DNA of 45,328 bases from an uncultured Verrucomicrobia subdivision 3 bacterium (GTDB taxonomy: Bacteria > Verrucomicrobiota > Verrucomicrobiia > Limisphaerales > UBA8199). The stretch is taken from positions 1-45,328 of the forward strand of contig CAIWMU010000014.1 of assembly GCA_903913865.1 (NCBI GenBank), read 5' to 3'. A program made the translations under genes and the position numbers. The notes beneath the pieces are model-generated. The model was not told the DNA's origin. It was given only the letters and a program-made list of their open reading frames with translations, and did no database searches. This document shows positions 1-9,099 of this stretch, piece by piece (within the stretch, counting starts at the first letter, position 1; each line of letters opens with the position of its first letter).

Positions 1-130
1 GGACTATCCGTTCACTTCCAGTTGCTCTCCACAAGCCATCACTGACCTGCAGTTACTTTCAGTTATTAGCGGGAAGCACCGCTAAAGAGGGACTTCCACC
101 CTCCTGTTCAAGTGCGCTCCCAGACGCACC

Positions 131-441
131 CAGCCTATGGCGCAGCCATAGGATTTTGGACCACAAATGATAAATCCGAGGGCTGTAAGCCCGACCCATC
201 ACCCCGGCCACACCTATGCCATGATACCGGGCTTTCAGCCCTCCATTCATTCCGATGCCCAATTCCTATGGCGATGCCATAGGCTGGTATGATTCCGGGC
301 CGTTGGCCCTTGAACAAACCGCGCCGTTGGCCCTATCCGAAACGAGCGCCAACGCCGCAACCCCATCCCAGCCTATGGCACCGCCATAGGTTTTTGGACC
401 ACAAATCATCCATCCGAAGGGCTGAAAGCCCGACCCATGGC
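131..441. repeat. Cluster of short palindromes in a duplicated ~70-bp unit
   Basis: The region carries perfect inverted repeats, each with a 3-nt loop. CCTATGGC/GCCATAGG occurs at 134-152, 265-283 and 372-390. GGGCT/AGCCC occurs at 180-192, 229-241 and 419-431. GGGCC/GGCCC occurs at 297-309, with a partial copy near 323-333. Two near-identical longer units, 131-199 and 369-438, have the same order: CCTATGG palindrome, a TTTTGGACCACAAAT spacer, GGGCT palindrome, then GACCCAT. This resembles REP/BIME-type intergenic repeats mobilised by IS200-like (RAYT) transposases, although no transposase gene is present here. Short reading frames across it merely translate the repeats. Confidence 0.8.
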
Positions 442-510
442 CCCCTGCCGTGCGCCACACCCCCTCATCGACCTTGACCTTTTCCTCCCTGCCCCATTCA
501 ATTCACGGAT

Positions 511-732
511 ATGAAACTTGAACGATTCTTCACGTCGGCCTCCATGCTGGCTCTCTGTGCGGTGGTGTCTGCCGGTTGTGTTGCCACGATCGGGAACCGT
601 GATCCCCTGCCTCCAACAAACGCAACTCTTGGCCAGCAGCTCATTGACCTGAAAAAGGCCCAGGACTCGGGCGCTCTCAGCCCCACCGAATATGAGATGC
701 AGCGGGCCCGTTTGCTCGAGCGCAAGTGGTAG
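511..732 (+). CDS. Small SHOCT-like lipoprotein
   Basis: This is a 73-residue protein. It has a short basic N-terminus, a hydrophobic segment (about residues 8-22) and a lipobox ending VSAGC, so it is predicted to be cleaved and lipidated by signal peptidase II. The rest (about residues 40-73) resembles the short SHOCT helix-turn-helix module: a leucine-rich helix, an SGALSPTEYE turn and a second helix rich in Arg and Glu. SHOCT modules are short C-terminal oligomerisation or binding segments with no known catalytic role. The ATG start is the only one placing the signal peptide correctly. No clear ribosome-binding site precedes it. It sits between the palindrome cluster and the MFS gene, and its function is unknown. 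Confidence 0.7.
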   Translation: MKLERFFTSASMLALCAVVSAGCVATIGNRDPLPPTNATLGQQLIDLKKAQDSGALSPTEYEMQRARLLERKW

Positions 733-789
733 AAGGGATCTCCCCGCCAGGTTACACCCCCGTAGTCCCTCCACCGCTGTTCCTGCTGC

Positions 790-2076
790 GTGACATCCAA
801 ACCCAAACTGTCGCCTGAAGGTGCCTCCGCGCCTGTGCCCGCGACCCGCCTTCGGGATCTTTCCCCGGCCCAGTGGCGGTCCGGCCTGGCAGCGTGGCTG
901 GGATGGACCTTTGACGGGCTGGACATGCACCTCTACACCCTGGTGGCGGCCCCGTTCGTCGCGGAGTTGCTGGGGGTGGGCTCCACAGCCGATCCCAAGG
1001 TTGGCCACTACGGATCGATCATTCAGGGTGCCTTCCTTCTGGGGTGGGCTTTTGGCGGAGGATTGTTCGGGAGGATTGGGGACCGCCTGGGCCGGTCCAA
1101 GGCGCTGGTGCTGACGATCCTGACCTACGCCAGTTTTACGGGCCTTTCCTTTTTTGCGACCCAATGGTGGCACCTCATGATTTTCCGGTTCCTGGCTGCC
1201 CTGGGAATCGGGGGGGAATGGGCTGTCGGGGCCTCCCTGATCGCTGAGACCTGGCCACCCCGGTGGCGGCCCTGGCTCGCGGCTGTTTTGCAGACCGGTG
1301 TGAATATTGGAATCATCGGGGCAGGCCTCGCCAACATGCTTCTGGCATCCGCCCCGCCCCGCTACCTGTTCCTTGTTGGGATCCTCCCGGCCCTGCTCGT
1401 GCTCTGGATCCGTCGGGCGGTTCCTGAACCCGAGGAGTGGTCCACGGCACACGAGGGATCAGGCAGCAACACACCCAAACTCCGGGACCTGTTTGCCGGC
1501 GGGCAACGGCGCACCACCCTCTGGATCATCGCCACCTGCTCCATCTCCCTGACGGCCCACTGGGCCTTCATGTTCTGGCATCAGCAGCACCTACGGAATC
1601 TCCCAGAAGTCCTTTCGCTCAGTGCCGGGGAGAAGAACAAGCTCGCCAGCATCGCGATGTATCTGGTCATCGGCACCTCGATTGTCGGCAACTTCTTCTC
1701 CGGCTGGCTTGCGAAGCAGGTGGGTTACAGGAACGCCATCGTGGCCATGTTTATAGCCTATTTCTGCTGCATGCTCGGCGCCTACGGGACACCCAGGGAT
1801 CACCACGCCATCCTGAACTGGCTCCCCTGGATAGGATTCTGTCAGGGCGGCTTTGCCCTGTTCACCATGTATCTGCCGCCCCTCTTCCCGACCCTGATCC
1901 GAACCACCGGTGCCGGATTTTGCTACAACATTGGCAGAATCACGGCGGCCCTTGGCACCATCTTTTTCGGTTTGTTCTCCACCTTTGGTGATCACCGGGC
2001 TGGGCTTCTCTATGCGGGAATGCTCTTCCTGCCCGCCGCTGCGGTGGCTTGCTTTCTGCCGGACACCCGGGATTGA
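790..2076 (+). CDS. MFS transporter, AAHS/sialate-symporter-like
   Basis: A 428-residue polytopic inner-membrane protein with about 12 hydrophobic helices. The N-terminal stretch WLGWTFDGLDMHLY in the first helix, the loop motif GRIGDRLGRSKAL between helices 2 and 3, and GIGGEWAVGASLIAETWP around helices 4-5 are characteristic of the metabolite:H+ symporter branch of the major facilitator superfamily (aromatic acid and sialic acid carriers). The substrate is probably a small organic acid or an acidic sugar, but the sequence does not decide it. The start is GTG at 790, 57 bp after the lipoprotein gene, with no obvious Shine-Dalgarno sequence. An imperfect hairpin followed by AATTTT near 2170-2200 may end the transcript. 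Confidence 0.85.
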   Translation: MTSKPKLSPEGASAPVPATRLRDLSPAQWRSGLAAWLGWTFDGLDMHLYTLVAAPFVAELLGVGSTADPKVGHYGSIIQGAFLLGWAFGGGLFGRIGDRLGRSKALVLTILTYASFTGLSFFATQWWHLMIFRFLAALGIGGEWAVGASLIAETWPPRWRPWLAAVLQTGVNIGIIGAGLANMLLASAPPRYLFLVGILPALLVLWIRRAVPEPEEWSTAHEGSGSNTPKLRDLFAGGQRRTTLWIIATCSISLTAHWAFMFWHQQHLRNLPEVLSLSAGEKNKLASIAMYLVIGTSIVGNFFSGWLAKQVGYRNAIVAMFIAYFCCMLGAYGTPRDHHAILNWLPWIGFCQGGFALFTMYLPPLFPTLIRTTGAGFCYNIGRITAALGTIFFGLFSTFGDHRAGLLYAGMLFLPAAAVACFLPDTRD

Positions 2077-2266
2077 ACAGTCTGGCCGGGTTTCGCCCTG
2101 AAAATCGGGGACACTCTGGACAATGAAAACGGCCGGAGAGTTCAACCGCCATCGCTCGATTCCACCAAAGAGCCCCCACCCGGGGCGGGTTGCTCAATTT
2201 TCCCGCCTCCCGAACTGCGGAAGCGCTTGCCACCGCCCCCCAAATTTGCAACGGTGAACCGCCAAT

Positions 2267-3529
2267 ATGAGCACCAATACAATTACTTCGCTGAAAGTCC
2301 TTTCGAAAAAGGTCAAGAGCACCGTTGAAGCCACCCTTCAGGAAACCGGCGGCCTGCTGCGCCTCGCCCCCTGCTGGGTGCCCCGGTCCTTTTTGCAACC
2401 CGGCAAACGGTTGAAACTGCATCCCGATGATCTCTACGCCTACGGACTCAACCGTGGCGGTATTGATGAACGCTGGTTCGCCTCCACAACCCCGGCGGCC
2501 AACGAAAACCGCACCCCGGATGAGGGCCTCAGTTACGTTGTCGCCGGCAAGGTGCGCTTCACACTGCAGCAGGCGGTGGCGGAGTGCGGGGCGACCATCG
2601 TCGGATCGGAGATCTGGTCCAAATACAAGCGGTGGCCTGTCTATTCCAAGTTCTTCGACAACATGGGCCCGATCCCCCACCACATGCACCAGAGCGCCGC
2701 CCAGGCAAAGCGGGTCGGTCAGGAAGGGAAGCCGGAATCCTACTACTTCCCGCCCCAGCACAACAACGTGGGCAACAATTTTCCCTACACCTTCTTCGGT
2801 CTGGAACCTGGAACGACCAAGGCACAGGTCCGCCGCTGCCTTGAGAATTGGAACAAGGGTGACAATGGAATTCTGGACCTCTCCAAAGCCTACCGCCTCC
2901 AGACCGGGACCGGATGGCTCGTCCCCCCCTGCATCCTCCACGCCCCGGGCTCCCTTTGCACCTACGAACCCCAGTGGGGAAGCGATGTCTTCGGCATGTA
3001 TCAATCCCTTGTCGAAGGCCGCGAAGTTCCCTGGTCGCTGCTGGTCAAGGACGTTCCCAAGAAGCATCATCAGGATCTGGATTACCTGGTCGAGCAGCTG
3101 GATTGGGAATCCAATGTGGATCCGAACTTCAAGGACAACCATTTCCTCGAGCCCATCCCCGTTGGGGACACCGCCGATCAGGGCTACGTGGATCGCTGGA
3201 TCGTCTATGGCAAGGTTTACAATGAGCAACTGTTCACCGCCAAGGAACTTACGGTGGACCCCGGTGCGGAATGCAAGATCACCGACACCGGTGCCTATGG
3301 CCTCATCTGCGTGCAGGGTCGCGGCACCATCAACGGGCAGACGATCAACAGCCCGAAACTGATCCGCTTCACCGAGCTGACTGAGGACGAATTCTTCTGC
3401 ACCGCTCAGGGATCCAGCGCAGGAGTGGTCTTCAAGAACACAAGCACCACCGAACCGCTCGTGTGCCTTCGCTATTTCGGTCCGGAAGCCAACCCCTCCG
3501 CGCCGGGGATCAAAGCAGCGAAAGCCTGA
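2267..3529 (+). CDS. Cupin protein, phosphomannose isomerase-like
   Basis: A 420-residue soluble protein, probably with two cupin domains. PIPHHMHQ (about residues 134-141) followed by an ESYYFPPQHN segment resembles the metal-binding His/Glu/His arrangement of class I mannose-6-phosphate isomerases. A second beta-rich region (about residues 318-410) reads as a C-terminal cupin with a GRGTINGQ turn. The family interconverts mannose-6-P and fructose-6-P, but this sequence is divergent and could act on another sugar phosphate. I therefore give no symbol. ATG at 2267 lacks a clear Shine-Dalgarno sequence. The gene ends in a strong terminator, so it is probably monocistronic or co-transcribed only with the upstream MFS gene. 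Confidence 0.6.
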   Translation: MSTNTITSLKVLSKKVKSTVEATLQETGGLLRLAPCWVPRSFLQPGKRLKLHPDDLYAYGLNRGGIDERWFASTTPAANENRTPDEGLSYVVAGKVRFTLQQAVAECGATIVGSEIWSKYKRWPVYSKFFDNMGPIPHHMHQSAAQAKRVGQEGKPESYYFPPQHNNVGNNFPYTFFGLEPGTTKAQVRRCLENWNKGDNGILDLSKAYRLQTGTGWLVPPCILHAPGSLCTYEPQWGSDVFGMYQSLVEGREVPWSLLVKDVPKKHHQDLDYLVEQLDWESNVDPNFKDNHFLEPIPVGDTADQGYVDRWIVYGKVYNEQLFTAKELTVDPGAECKITDTGAYGLICVQGRGTINGQTINSPKLIRFTELTEDEFFCTAQGSSAGVVFKNTSTTEPLVCLRYFGPEANPSAPGIKAAKA

Positions 3530-3556
3530 TCCACAAACGCCAGACTGTCACAAGCC

Positions 3557-3587
3557 GCGCCGCCCAATCCGGGCGGCGCATTTTTTT
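3557..3587 (+). terminator. Rho-independent terminator after the cupin gene
   Basis: A perfect 9-bp GC stem, GCGCCGCCC (3557-3565) with GGGCGGCGC (3571-3579), closes a 5-nt loop. It is followed by A and seven T residues (3581-3587). It lies 27 bp after the stop codon of the cupin gene. Confidence 0.9.
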
Positions 3588-3666
3588 CAACACCCGTTCT
3601 CTCGAATTTTGGATTGTGGCGCGGACAATTTTTGGCACCCTCTGCGGGCAAACTAAAAGTAAAGAT

Positions 3667-5025
3667 ATGATGCAACAGGTAACTCTGGGAATGATCGGCG
3701 GTGGCACGGTGGGCAGCGGGGTGGTGAACGCCCTGCAACGCAACGCCGACCTGATCGCCTCCCGCACAGGTGTGAACATCCGTCTCGCAAGGGTCGCGGT
3801 GAAGGCTCTCGATGAACCCCGCCCCTACCCCATCCCCGCAGAACTGATGACCACCGACTGGCAGGCGGTGGTGAACGATCCCGAAATCCAGATGATCGCC
3901 GAACTGGTCGGAGGCACGACTCTGGCGCGGACGATCGTGATGACGGCGCTGAAGCTCGGCAAGCCGGTCATCACGGCCAACAAAGCCCTCCTCTCCGCCC
4001 ACGGTGAGGAGTTGTTTGCGACCGCTGCCAGGCATGGCACGAACCTCTACTACGAGGCCAGTGTGTGCGGTGGCATTCCCATCATCAAAGCCCTCCGGGA
4101 AGGGTTCGTGGGCAATCGCATCACCCACCTTTACGGCATCGTGAACGGGACCTGCAACTACATCCTGACCCGGATGAAGCTCGAGGGGGCTGACTTCACG
4201 GCGGTCCTGAAGGATGCCCAGGCACAGGGCTACGCCGAGGCGGAACCCTCCCTGGACATCGATGGACACGACGCACAGCACAAGATCGGCATCCTGGCCT
4301 CCCTGGCCCATGGGTTTTGGGTGAACCCGAAGGATGTTTATGTCGAAGGAATCCGCCACATCTCGCGTATCGACATCCAGTTTGCGGAGAAGCTGGGTTA
4401 CACAATCAAGTTGCTTGGAATCCTGAAGATTCTTCCCGCCAAAACAACTGCCCCGGGGCGATCCTCCAAGGCCCGCAAATCCACCCCCGAGGGTGCCCGA
4501 GTGCAGGTGTCCGTCTATCCAACCCTGGTCCCGAACTCACATGTTCTGGCCAATGTGAACCAGGTGTTTAACGCTGTCTTCGTTCGTGGGGATATCGTCG
4601 GAGACACCCTTTTTTACGGACGCGGCGCAGGCAAGGATGCCACGGCGAGCGCGGTATTGAGCGATCTGGCTGATGCGGCACTCGACCTGAAATTTGGCAC
4701 CCCGCACCGGGTGCCCCCATTCGCCACGCATGACAAGAAGGGAACCGTTGCGAAGATCGAAGAGGTTGCCTCCAGATATTTTGTGCGCCTGACGGTGAGT
4801 GATGTTCCGGGAACGATGGCACGGATTACCAAAATCCTTGGCGATGCCCGCATCGGGATCTCATCGGTCATCCAACCGGAGGGGCATGAGGGTGAAACTG
4901 TTCCGTTGATCCTGATGCTGCACAAGGCATCCAGCGGCACCGTCTCCGCCGCACTTTCCAGGATAAGCAGGTTGCCAGTGGTCAAGGCACCCCCGGTGAT
5001 GATCCGGGTGGAGACCTTCGACTGA
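3667..5025 (+). CDS. hom: Homoserine dehydrogenase with ACT domain
   Basis: A 452-residue cytosolic enzyme that reduces aspartate semialdehyde to homoserine with NAD(P)H in the threonine/methionine branch. The nucleotide-binding glycine loop IGGGTVGSGVV lies at about residues 9-19, followed by ITANKALLSAHG (about 103-114), the substrate-binding stretch GIVNGTCNYILTRM (about 158-171) and AEAEPSLDIDGHDA. A C-terminal ACT domain (about residues 373-450; LTVSDVPGTMARITKIL) normally mediates threonine feedback inhibition. The frame is open upstream to 3463, but those codons cross the preceding terminator, so I take the tandem ATG codons at 3667/3670. No aspartokinase or threonine synthase gene is nearby. 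Confidence 0.95.
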   Translation: MMQQVTLGMIGGGTVGSGVVNALQRNADLIASRTGVNIRLARVAVKALDEPRPYPIPAELMTTDWQAVVNDPEIQMIAELVGGTTLARTIVMTALKLGKPVITANKALLSAHGEELFATAARHGTNLYYEASVCGGIPIIKALREGFVGNRITHLYGIVNGTCNYILTRMKLEGADFTAVLKDAQAQGYAEAEPSLDIDGHDAQHKIGILASLAHGFWVNPKDVYVEGIRHISRIDIQFAEKLGYTIKLLGILKILPAKTTAPGRSSKARKSTPEGARVQVSVYPTLVPNSHVLANVNQVFNAVFVRGDIVGDTLFYGRGAGKDATASAVLSDLADAALDLKFGTPHRVPPFATHDKKGTVAKIEEVASRYFVRLTVSDVPGTMARITKILGDARIGISSVIQPEGHEGETVPLILMLHKASSGTVSAALSRISRLPVVKAPPVMIRVETFD

Positions 5026-5054
5026 CCGGATTCTTCCGCGTCATTTCATAAAAG

Positions 5055-5087
5055 CATAAATCCCGACAATGTCGGGATTTATGTTTT
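5055..5087. terminator. Bidirectional terminator between convergent genes
   Basis: A perfect 13-bp stem (5055-5067 with 5071-5083) closes a 3-nt AAT loop. TTTT follows on the plus strand and CTTTTATG on the minus strand. It sits midway between the convergent ends of hom (5025) and the DUF4340 gene (5130) and can serve both. Confidence 0.85.
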
Positions 5088-5129
5088 GCTGCGAGCACTG
5101 GCTGACAGCGGAATCGAACTGATCTCCAA

Positions 5130-6344
5130 TCAGGGCTTTCCAAGGGGTGGGAAGCCCGGTGGAGCAGCATCCCCGTCCCCCTTGTCGTCGGGCTTTGCGG
5201 CATCCTTCTTATCCGCCATGAGTTGGCTTCGTTCCTTCATGACGGATTCCAAAGTCCAACTGGAAACAAGATAGGTCCAACCAGCGACACCCTTTTCCTG
5301 GGCCAGCTTTTCCTGAAGTTTCTTTTGGCTGTCGGCAAATTCCTTGTCCAATTTCGCCTTGTCCTCCGGCTTCTCATCCTTGCCGACAACCCGCTCCTTG
5401 GGTAACTCTGCAGAAACATCCACAGTCAGGGGGTAGGCATCACTGGCCTTCACCCCGATTTTCAGGGTGTAGGTGAAATGGTCGAAGGTTTCCATAACAA
5501 CCTGCGTCGGCTTGTCGAGCCCGAGGGATGGGAGATTTGGATCGACCACCACATCCGTGAAAGCGGCCGAAGCGAGGGACGAGCTCAGGGCGGAAGCCTT
5601 CCCGTTGTCGAATTGCTCGGCAGGTTTGGCGTCCGCAAGCTTCCACTCACCCGACTCGGTCTCGCGGCTCACTTTCCAGGAGTTGGTCGTCTCGAGATGG
5701 GTCACTGCCACGGCGCGAACCTTCTCAACTTTGATAAAATCCTTCCCCAGCCATTGTTCCGCCTTCGGCTCGATATTCAGCAGGGCCTCACTGATCAGGG
5801 ACACGACATCCGAATCAAAGCCGACCTTCACATAACGCCCGTCCGGGTAGCCTTCATCACCGCCCATGTCTCCCATCATCGGTGCGGGCTGGTTGGATTT
5901 GCGGAGATGTTTCTTGCCAAGCAGAAGCTGGCGAACCGCTTTGCCCGATCCATCCTTGAATTCAACGATCGTGGGGGAGTTGGTCGAATTGTCATTCGCC
6001 AGAGCCAGGCGGGGGAGTTGGGACTGCCCGGCTTTCTCGCTCTGAACGACCTTCAACTCGCGGGCCTTCAGGAGAAAGTCGCTGATCTCAGCGTAGTTCG
6101 CCGGATAATTCTTGCGCTCCTGCACCCGCCAGAGGTCATCCTTCTTGGCAAGGGTGATTGAGTTGGTTCCATGCCGGACCACAATTTGAGCGATGTCGTT
6201 GACCGGGAAGTCGCCCAACAACTTCTTGCCTATGGCAGGATTCTTCTCAGTCCAGGCGGAACTCTGCTGTTGGCGGAGCAGCAACCCGGCCCCGCCGATC
6301 ACAACCACCAGGGCCAGGAGAATCGTCAATTGTTTGCGGTTCAT
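5130..6344 (-). CDS. DUF4340 protein of gliding-type ABC operon
   Basis: A 404-residue protein with a single N-terminal membrane helix (about residues 6-24, LTILLALVVVIGGAGLLL) and a large periplasmic part. The body contains the repeated beta-rich DUF4340 pattern: WRVQERKNYPANYAEISDFL, LLGKKHLRKS, then a WKLADAKPAEQFD segment. The C-terminus is charged and probably disordered (DKKDAAKPDDKGDGDAA). DUF4340 proteins commonly follow GldG-type auxiliary subunits of uncharacterised ABC-2 exporters, and here it is the last gene of such an operon, 101 bp after the GldG-like gene. The molecular role of the family is unknown. It ends at a bidirectional terminator. Confidence 0.8.
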   Translation of the reverse strand: MNRKQLTILLALVVVIGGAGLLLRQQQSSAWTEKNPAIGKKLLGDFPVNDIAQIVVRHGTNSITLAKKDDLWRVQERKNYPANYAEISDFLLKARELKVVQSEKAGQSQLPRLALANDNSTNSPTIVEFKDGSGKAVRQLLLGKKHLRKSNQPAPMMGDMGGDEGYPDGRYVKVGFDSDVVSLISEALLNIEPKAEQWLGKDFIKVEKVRAVAVTHLETTNSWKVSRETESGEWKLADAKPAEQFDNGKASALSSSLASAAFTDVVVDPNLPSLGLDKPTQVVMETFDHFTYTLKIGVKASDAYPLTVDVSAELPKERVVGKDEKPEDKAKLDKEFADSQKKLQEKLAQEKGVAGWTYLVSSWTLESVMKERSQLMADKKDAAKPDDKGDGDAAPPGFPPLGKP

Positions 6345-6445
6345 AAAAACTGTGTGAAATAGTGTTCTACTTTGGATTTCAGGTTCTAAAAATGGGGGGC
6401 TGGACGGTTCTCAGACAAACCCGCCCTGCAACGCCCCCTGCTGAC

Positions 6446-8317
6446 TTATCTCGCGGCTGTCTTCTTCCGCTTAAACATGGCAAGGCCGATTCCTGAAAGG
6501 CTGACAAGAAGAGGCATGGCGGCAATGTTAAACCATTTGAGCCTCGTTTCAAGGGCGTCAATATCATGGCGAAGCTGCTTGCGCTCCTCCTTCAACTTGA
6601 TCTTCACATCCGACTCCTTCTTCCGAAATGTTTCCAGGGCGGCCTGCTGTTCAGGAGAGAGGATGAAGCGCTGCCCCTTCTCCTTCTTCTGCTGCAGCTC
6701 GCTGAGCTGCCGTTGGGTCTCAGCGAGGCTCTCTTCCATGTCCTTGATCTTGCTCCGGTAATTTGACTCAGCCTCGGCCTGCATCTTTTTCACAACAGTG
6801 AACGGGCGGTTCTGCACTGCCCGACTCCGCACGCCAATCAGGTTGTTGTCACCCGCAAGCTGCTCCACGGCGTTCTGGGCCATGTTCAGGTTCCCATTCA
6901 TGGCCATCGCCATGTTCCCAAAAGGACTCTGCACCTGCCGCATCGCGAAGTTGTCGAACAGCATGTCAGCATCCGCAAAGACGATCACGTTGTTCTCCTG
7001 CGCTGACTCCTTCAGCCCGGCCGGGGCGTTGGTCTCCCCTGGCTTGCCTCCCGGAAAAGCAGTCTTGAACTTGCCCTTCAGGCGCATCCCCAGAATGTAT
7101 TCCGTGAGGGATGGCTTGAATTCCTTGATCACGTTCTCGCCGGAAAGATTGGCCATGAAGCCATCCACAAGCTGCGACTGCTTGGTGCTCTTGATCAGCG
7201 GTGTCATGGTCAAACCGGCCACGGGCGTGCCGGTGATCGCTCCCGCAAAGGGCAACCAGATATTGTCGATCTGACTGGTCACAATGTCATCGCCATTGAT
7301 CCCATCGGCGGTCACTGAAAGAAAGGCTGGAGCCTCCTGTGGTTGACCGTTCCGTCCCCCAAGTTGCATCTTGTAATTCAAATCGGCCACGACCTTGCTG
7401 GTGTCCAAGGCAAATCCCCAGGACTTCATCAGCTTCTCGAGGTTCGATCCGGAATTGGGGATGCTTCCGAACATCTGATTTTGCTCCTTGCTGTCAATCA
7501 GCGGGAGAGGGTCCAGGTAGGCGATCAACTTTCCACCACGGAGCACAAACTGGTCGATGGCATATTGGGCATTGTCCTTAATGTCCCGGGGATGGATGAC
7601 AATCAGCACTTTGACGTCATCGTCAATCTTCTCAGAGTCCATCGGCACCGATTTCACCGAGAAGTCGTTCTTCAACTCCGTGACCAAAGCCCAGGGCTGA
7701 CTCCCCTGCTGGCCCATCCTGGCCATCATTGGATTAGAAGGAGTTCCGAAGACAGGCATTGGGCTCATGATTCCAACCACCGGTTTGTCAGGAGAGACCA
7801 CGCGGGTGATGGCCCTCGAAAGGTCATACTCCAATTGGCGCTCACGATTGGGAGCGAGAAACGGAATCGCCTGCTTGGAATCGATAATGCTCACCGAGAG
7901 GCCCAGATAGAACTTCTCCCCATTCTGCAGCATTTCCCCCTCAACCCCGTCCAATCGGGCCGAATCCTCGGCATCCGAATCGGGCTGGGGGTCAAGTTTT
8001 TCAACGACCAGCTTCCCGTTGGCCGCCTGACGGTATTCCGCCAGCAAATCCTCAATTTTGCGGGCATAGCCCCGCAGGAACACCGTCTCAGGACTTGATG
8101 CGTCCCCCTGCGTGACGTAGAGGCGCACCTTCACCGTGGTGTCCAGCTTCTTGAGAATGGCCCGCGTGCCGGGTGACAGGGTGTAGGCCTGCTCTTTGGT
8201 CAGATCAATGCGTTGTTTGAACGCAGAGGTGACGATGTTGCCAGCGATGACGATGATCGCCATGGCCGCCACACCGACGGCGCTATACAGTAGAGTCTCC
8301 AGTGGTTTACTTTTCAT
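6446..8317 (-). CDS. GldG-like auxiliary subunit of ABC exporter
   Basis: A 623-residue membrane-anchored protein. It has an N-terminal transmembrane helix (about residues 9-32) and a long periplasmic region of the GldG/ABC_transp_aux type, including YTLSPGTRAILKKLD, IDQFVLRGGKLIAYLDPLP and a VIVFADADMLFDNFAMR segment. A predicted coiled coil (about 507-597, rich in Glu/Lys/Gln) precedes a C-terminal membrane helix (about 599-617). GldG works with the GldF permease and GldA ATPase. In Bacteroidota these are needed for gliding, whereas in non-gliding phyla the role is unknown. The start lies 18 bp after the permease gene, with AAGGA about 10 nt upstream, so co-translation is likely. Confidence 0.85.
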   Translation of the reverse strand: MKSKPLETLLYSAVGVAAMAIIVIAGNIVTSAFKQRIDLTKEQAYTLSPGTRAILKKLDTTVKVRLYVTQGDASSPETVFLRGYARKIEDLLAEYRQAANGKLVVEKLDPQPDSDAEDSARLDGVEGEMLQNGEKFYLGLSVSIIDSKQAIPFLAPNRERQLEYDLSRAITRVVSPDKPVVGIMSPMPVFGTPSNPMMARMGQQGSQPWALVTELKNDFSVKSVPMDSEKIDDDVKVLIVIHPRDIKDNAQYAIDQFVLRGGKLIAYLDPLPLIDSKEQNQMFGSIPNSGSNLEKLMKSWGFALDTSKVVADLNYKMQLGGRNGQPQEAPAFLSVTADGINGDDIVTSQIDNIWLPFAGAITGTPVAGLTMTPLIKSTKQSQLVDGFMANLSGENVIKEFKPSLTEYILGMRLKGKFKTAFPGGKPGETNAPAGLKESAQENNVIVFADADMLFDNFAMRQVQSPFGNMAMAMNGNLNMAQNAVEQLAGDNNLIGVRSRAVQNRPFTVVKKMQAEAESNYRSKIKDMEESLAETQRQLSELQQKKEKGQRFILSPEQQAALETFRKKESDVKIKLKEERKQLRHDIDALETRLKWFNIAAMPLLVSLSGIGLAMFKRKKTAAR

Positions 8318-8335
8318 CGGGGGAAATTCCTTGGT

Positions 8336-9082
8336 TTAGCCGGCGCGATGCCCGCGAATGATGACAGAGTTACAGAACAGCGAGAATCCAATGATTGAGA
8401 GGAAGAAAATCACATCCCTTGAATCAAGGACCCCTTTTTGAAACCCATCAAAATGGGTGATAACGCTCATGGCCGTGACGATCTCAACGAGCTTCGGGCT
8501 GGCCCAGGATTCAATCAGTTTGATCACCGGCGGAAAGCCGCACAGGATCAGGAACAGGCATATAACCAGGGAAAGAATGAAACTCACAACCTGCGTCCGG
8601 GTCAGAGCGGAGGTGGCACAACTGATCGCCAGATAGGCCCCAGCCATCAGCCAGCTGCCGATGTAACCGGTGAAGATGACTCCGTTATCCGGGCTGCCCA
8701 GATAGTTCACGGTGAGGACCACCGGGAAGGTCAGCAACAGGGCAAGCGCCAGAAACAGCCAGGATGCCAGGAATTTACCAACAATGGCCTGCCATGAGGT
8801 GATCGGCATCGTCAACAGCAGCTCAAGGGTTCCGACCCTACGTTCCTCGGCCCACAGACGCATCCCCACTGAGGGGACGAGGAAGAGGTAAAACCAGGGG
8901 TGCCAGTCGAAAAACGGACGAACAAGGGAGGCCTCACCCCGCTCAAAGAAACCACCCACCATGAATGTGAAAAACCCGCAGAGAAGCAGGAAAATCACAA
9001 TGAACACGAAAGCCAGTGGCGATGAAAAATACGCCCCGAGCTCCCGCTTTGTAATCGTTTTGATGTTTGACCAAGCGTTCAT
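8336..9082 (-). CDS. ABC-2 permease, GldF-like
   Basis: A 248-residue inner-membrane permease with about six helices. The segment EERRVGTLELLLTMPIT (about residues 80-96) is the typical ABC-2 coupling region between the first two helices. A C-terminal pair of helices ends with ISIIGFSLFCNS-like hydrophobic residues. It would pair with the ATPase encoded 17 bp upstream and the GldG-like subunit 18 bp downstream. The cargo is unknown. No good Shine-Dalgarno sequence precedes the ATG (AAAAGACGAA). Confidence 0.88.
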   Translation of the reverse strand: MNAWSNIKTITKRELGAYFSSPLAFVFIVIFLLLCGFFTFMVGGFFERGEASLVRPFFDWHPWFYLFLVPSVGMRLWAEERRVGTLELLLTMPITSWQAIVGKFLASWLFLALALLLTFPVVLTVNYLGSPDNGVIFTGYIGSWLMAGAYLAISCATSALTRTQVVSFILSLVICLFLILCGFPPVIKLIESWASPKLVEIVTAMSVITHFDGFQKGVLDSRDVIFFLSIIGFSLFCNSVIIRGHRAG

Positions 9083-9099
9083 TTCGTCTTTTCTAGATT

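Noticed and set aside
59-477. Several 60-67-codon frames over the palindrome cluster
   Set aside because: They translate the repeat unit itself in different frames and overlap each other on both strands. This is typical of spurious genes in repeats.
406-1452. 348-codon open frame on the minus strand over the lipoprotein and MFS genes
   Set aside because: It is antisense to clearly coding DNA, its protein is Pro/Gly/Arg-rich with no domain, and GC-rich sequence readily leaves such frames open.
1940-3229. 429-codon minus-strand frame across the MFS end and cupin gene
   Set aside because: It is a shadow of the plus-strand cupin and MFS genes. No recognisable motif, and it spans an intergenic gap between two real genes.
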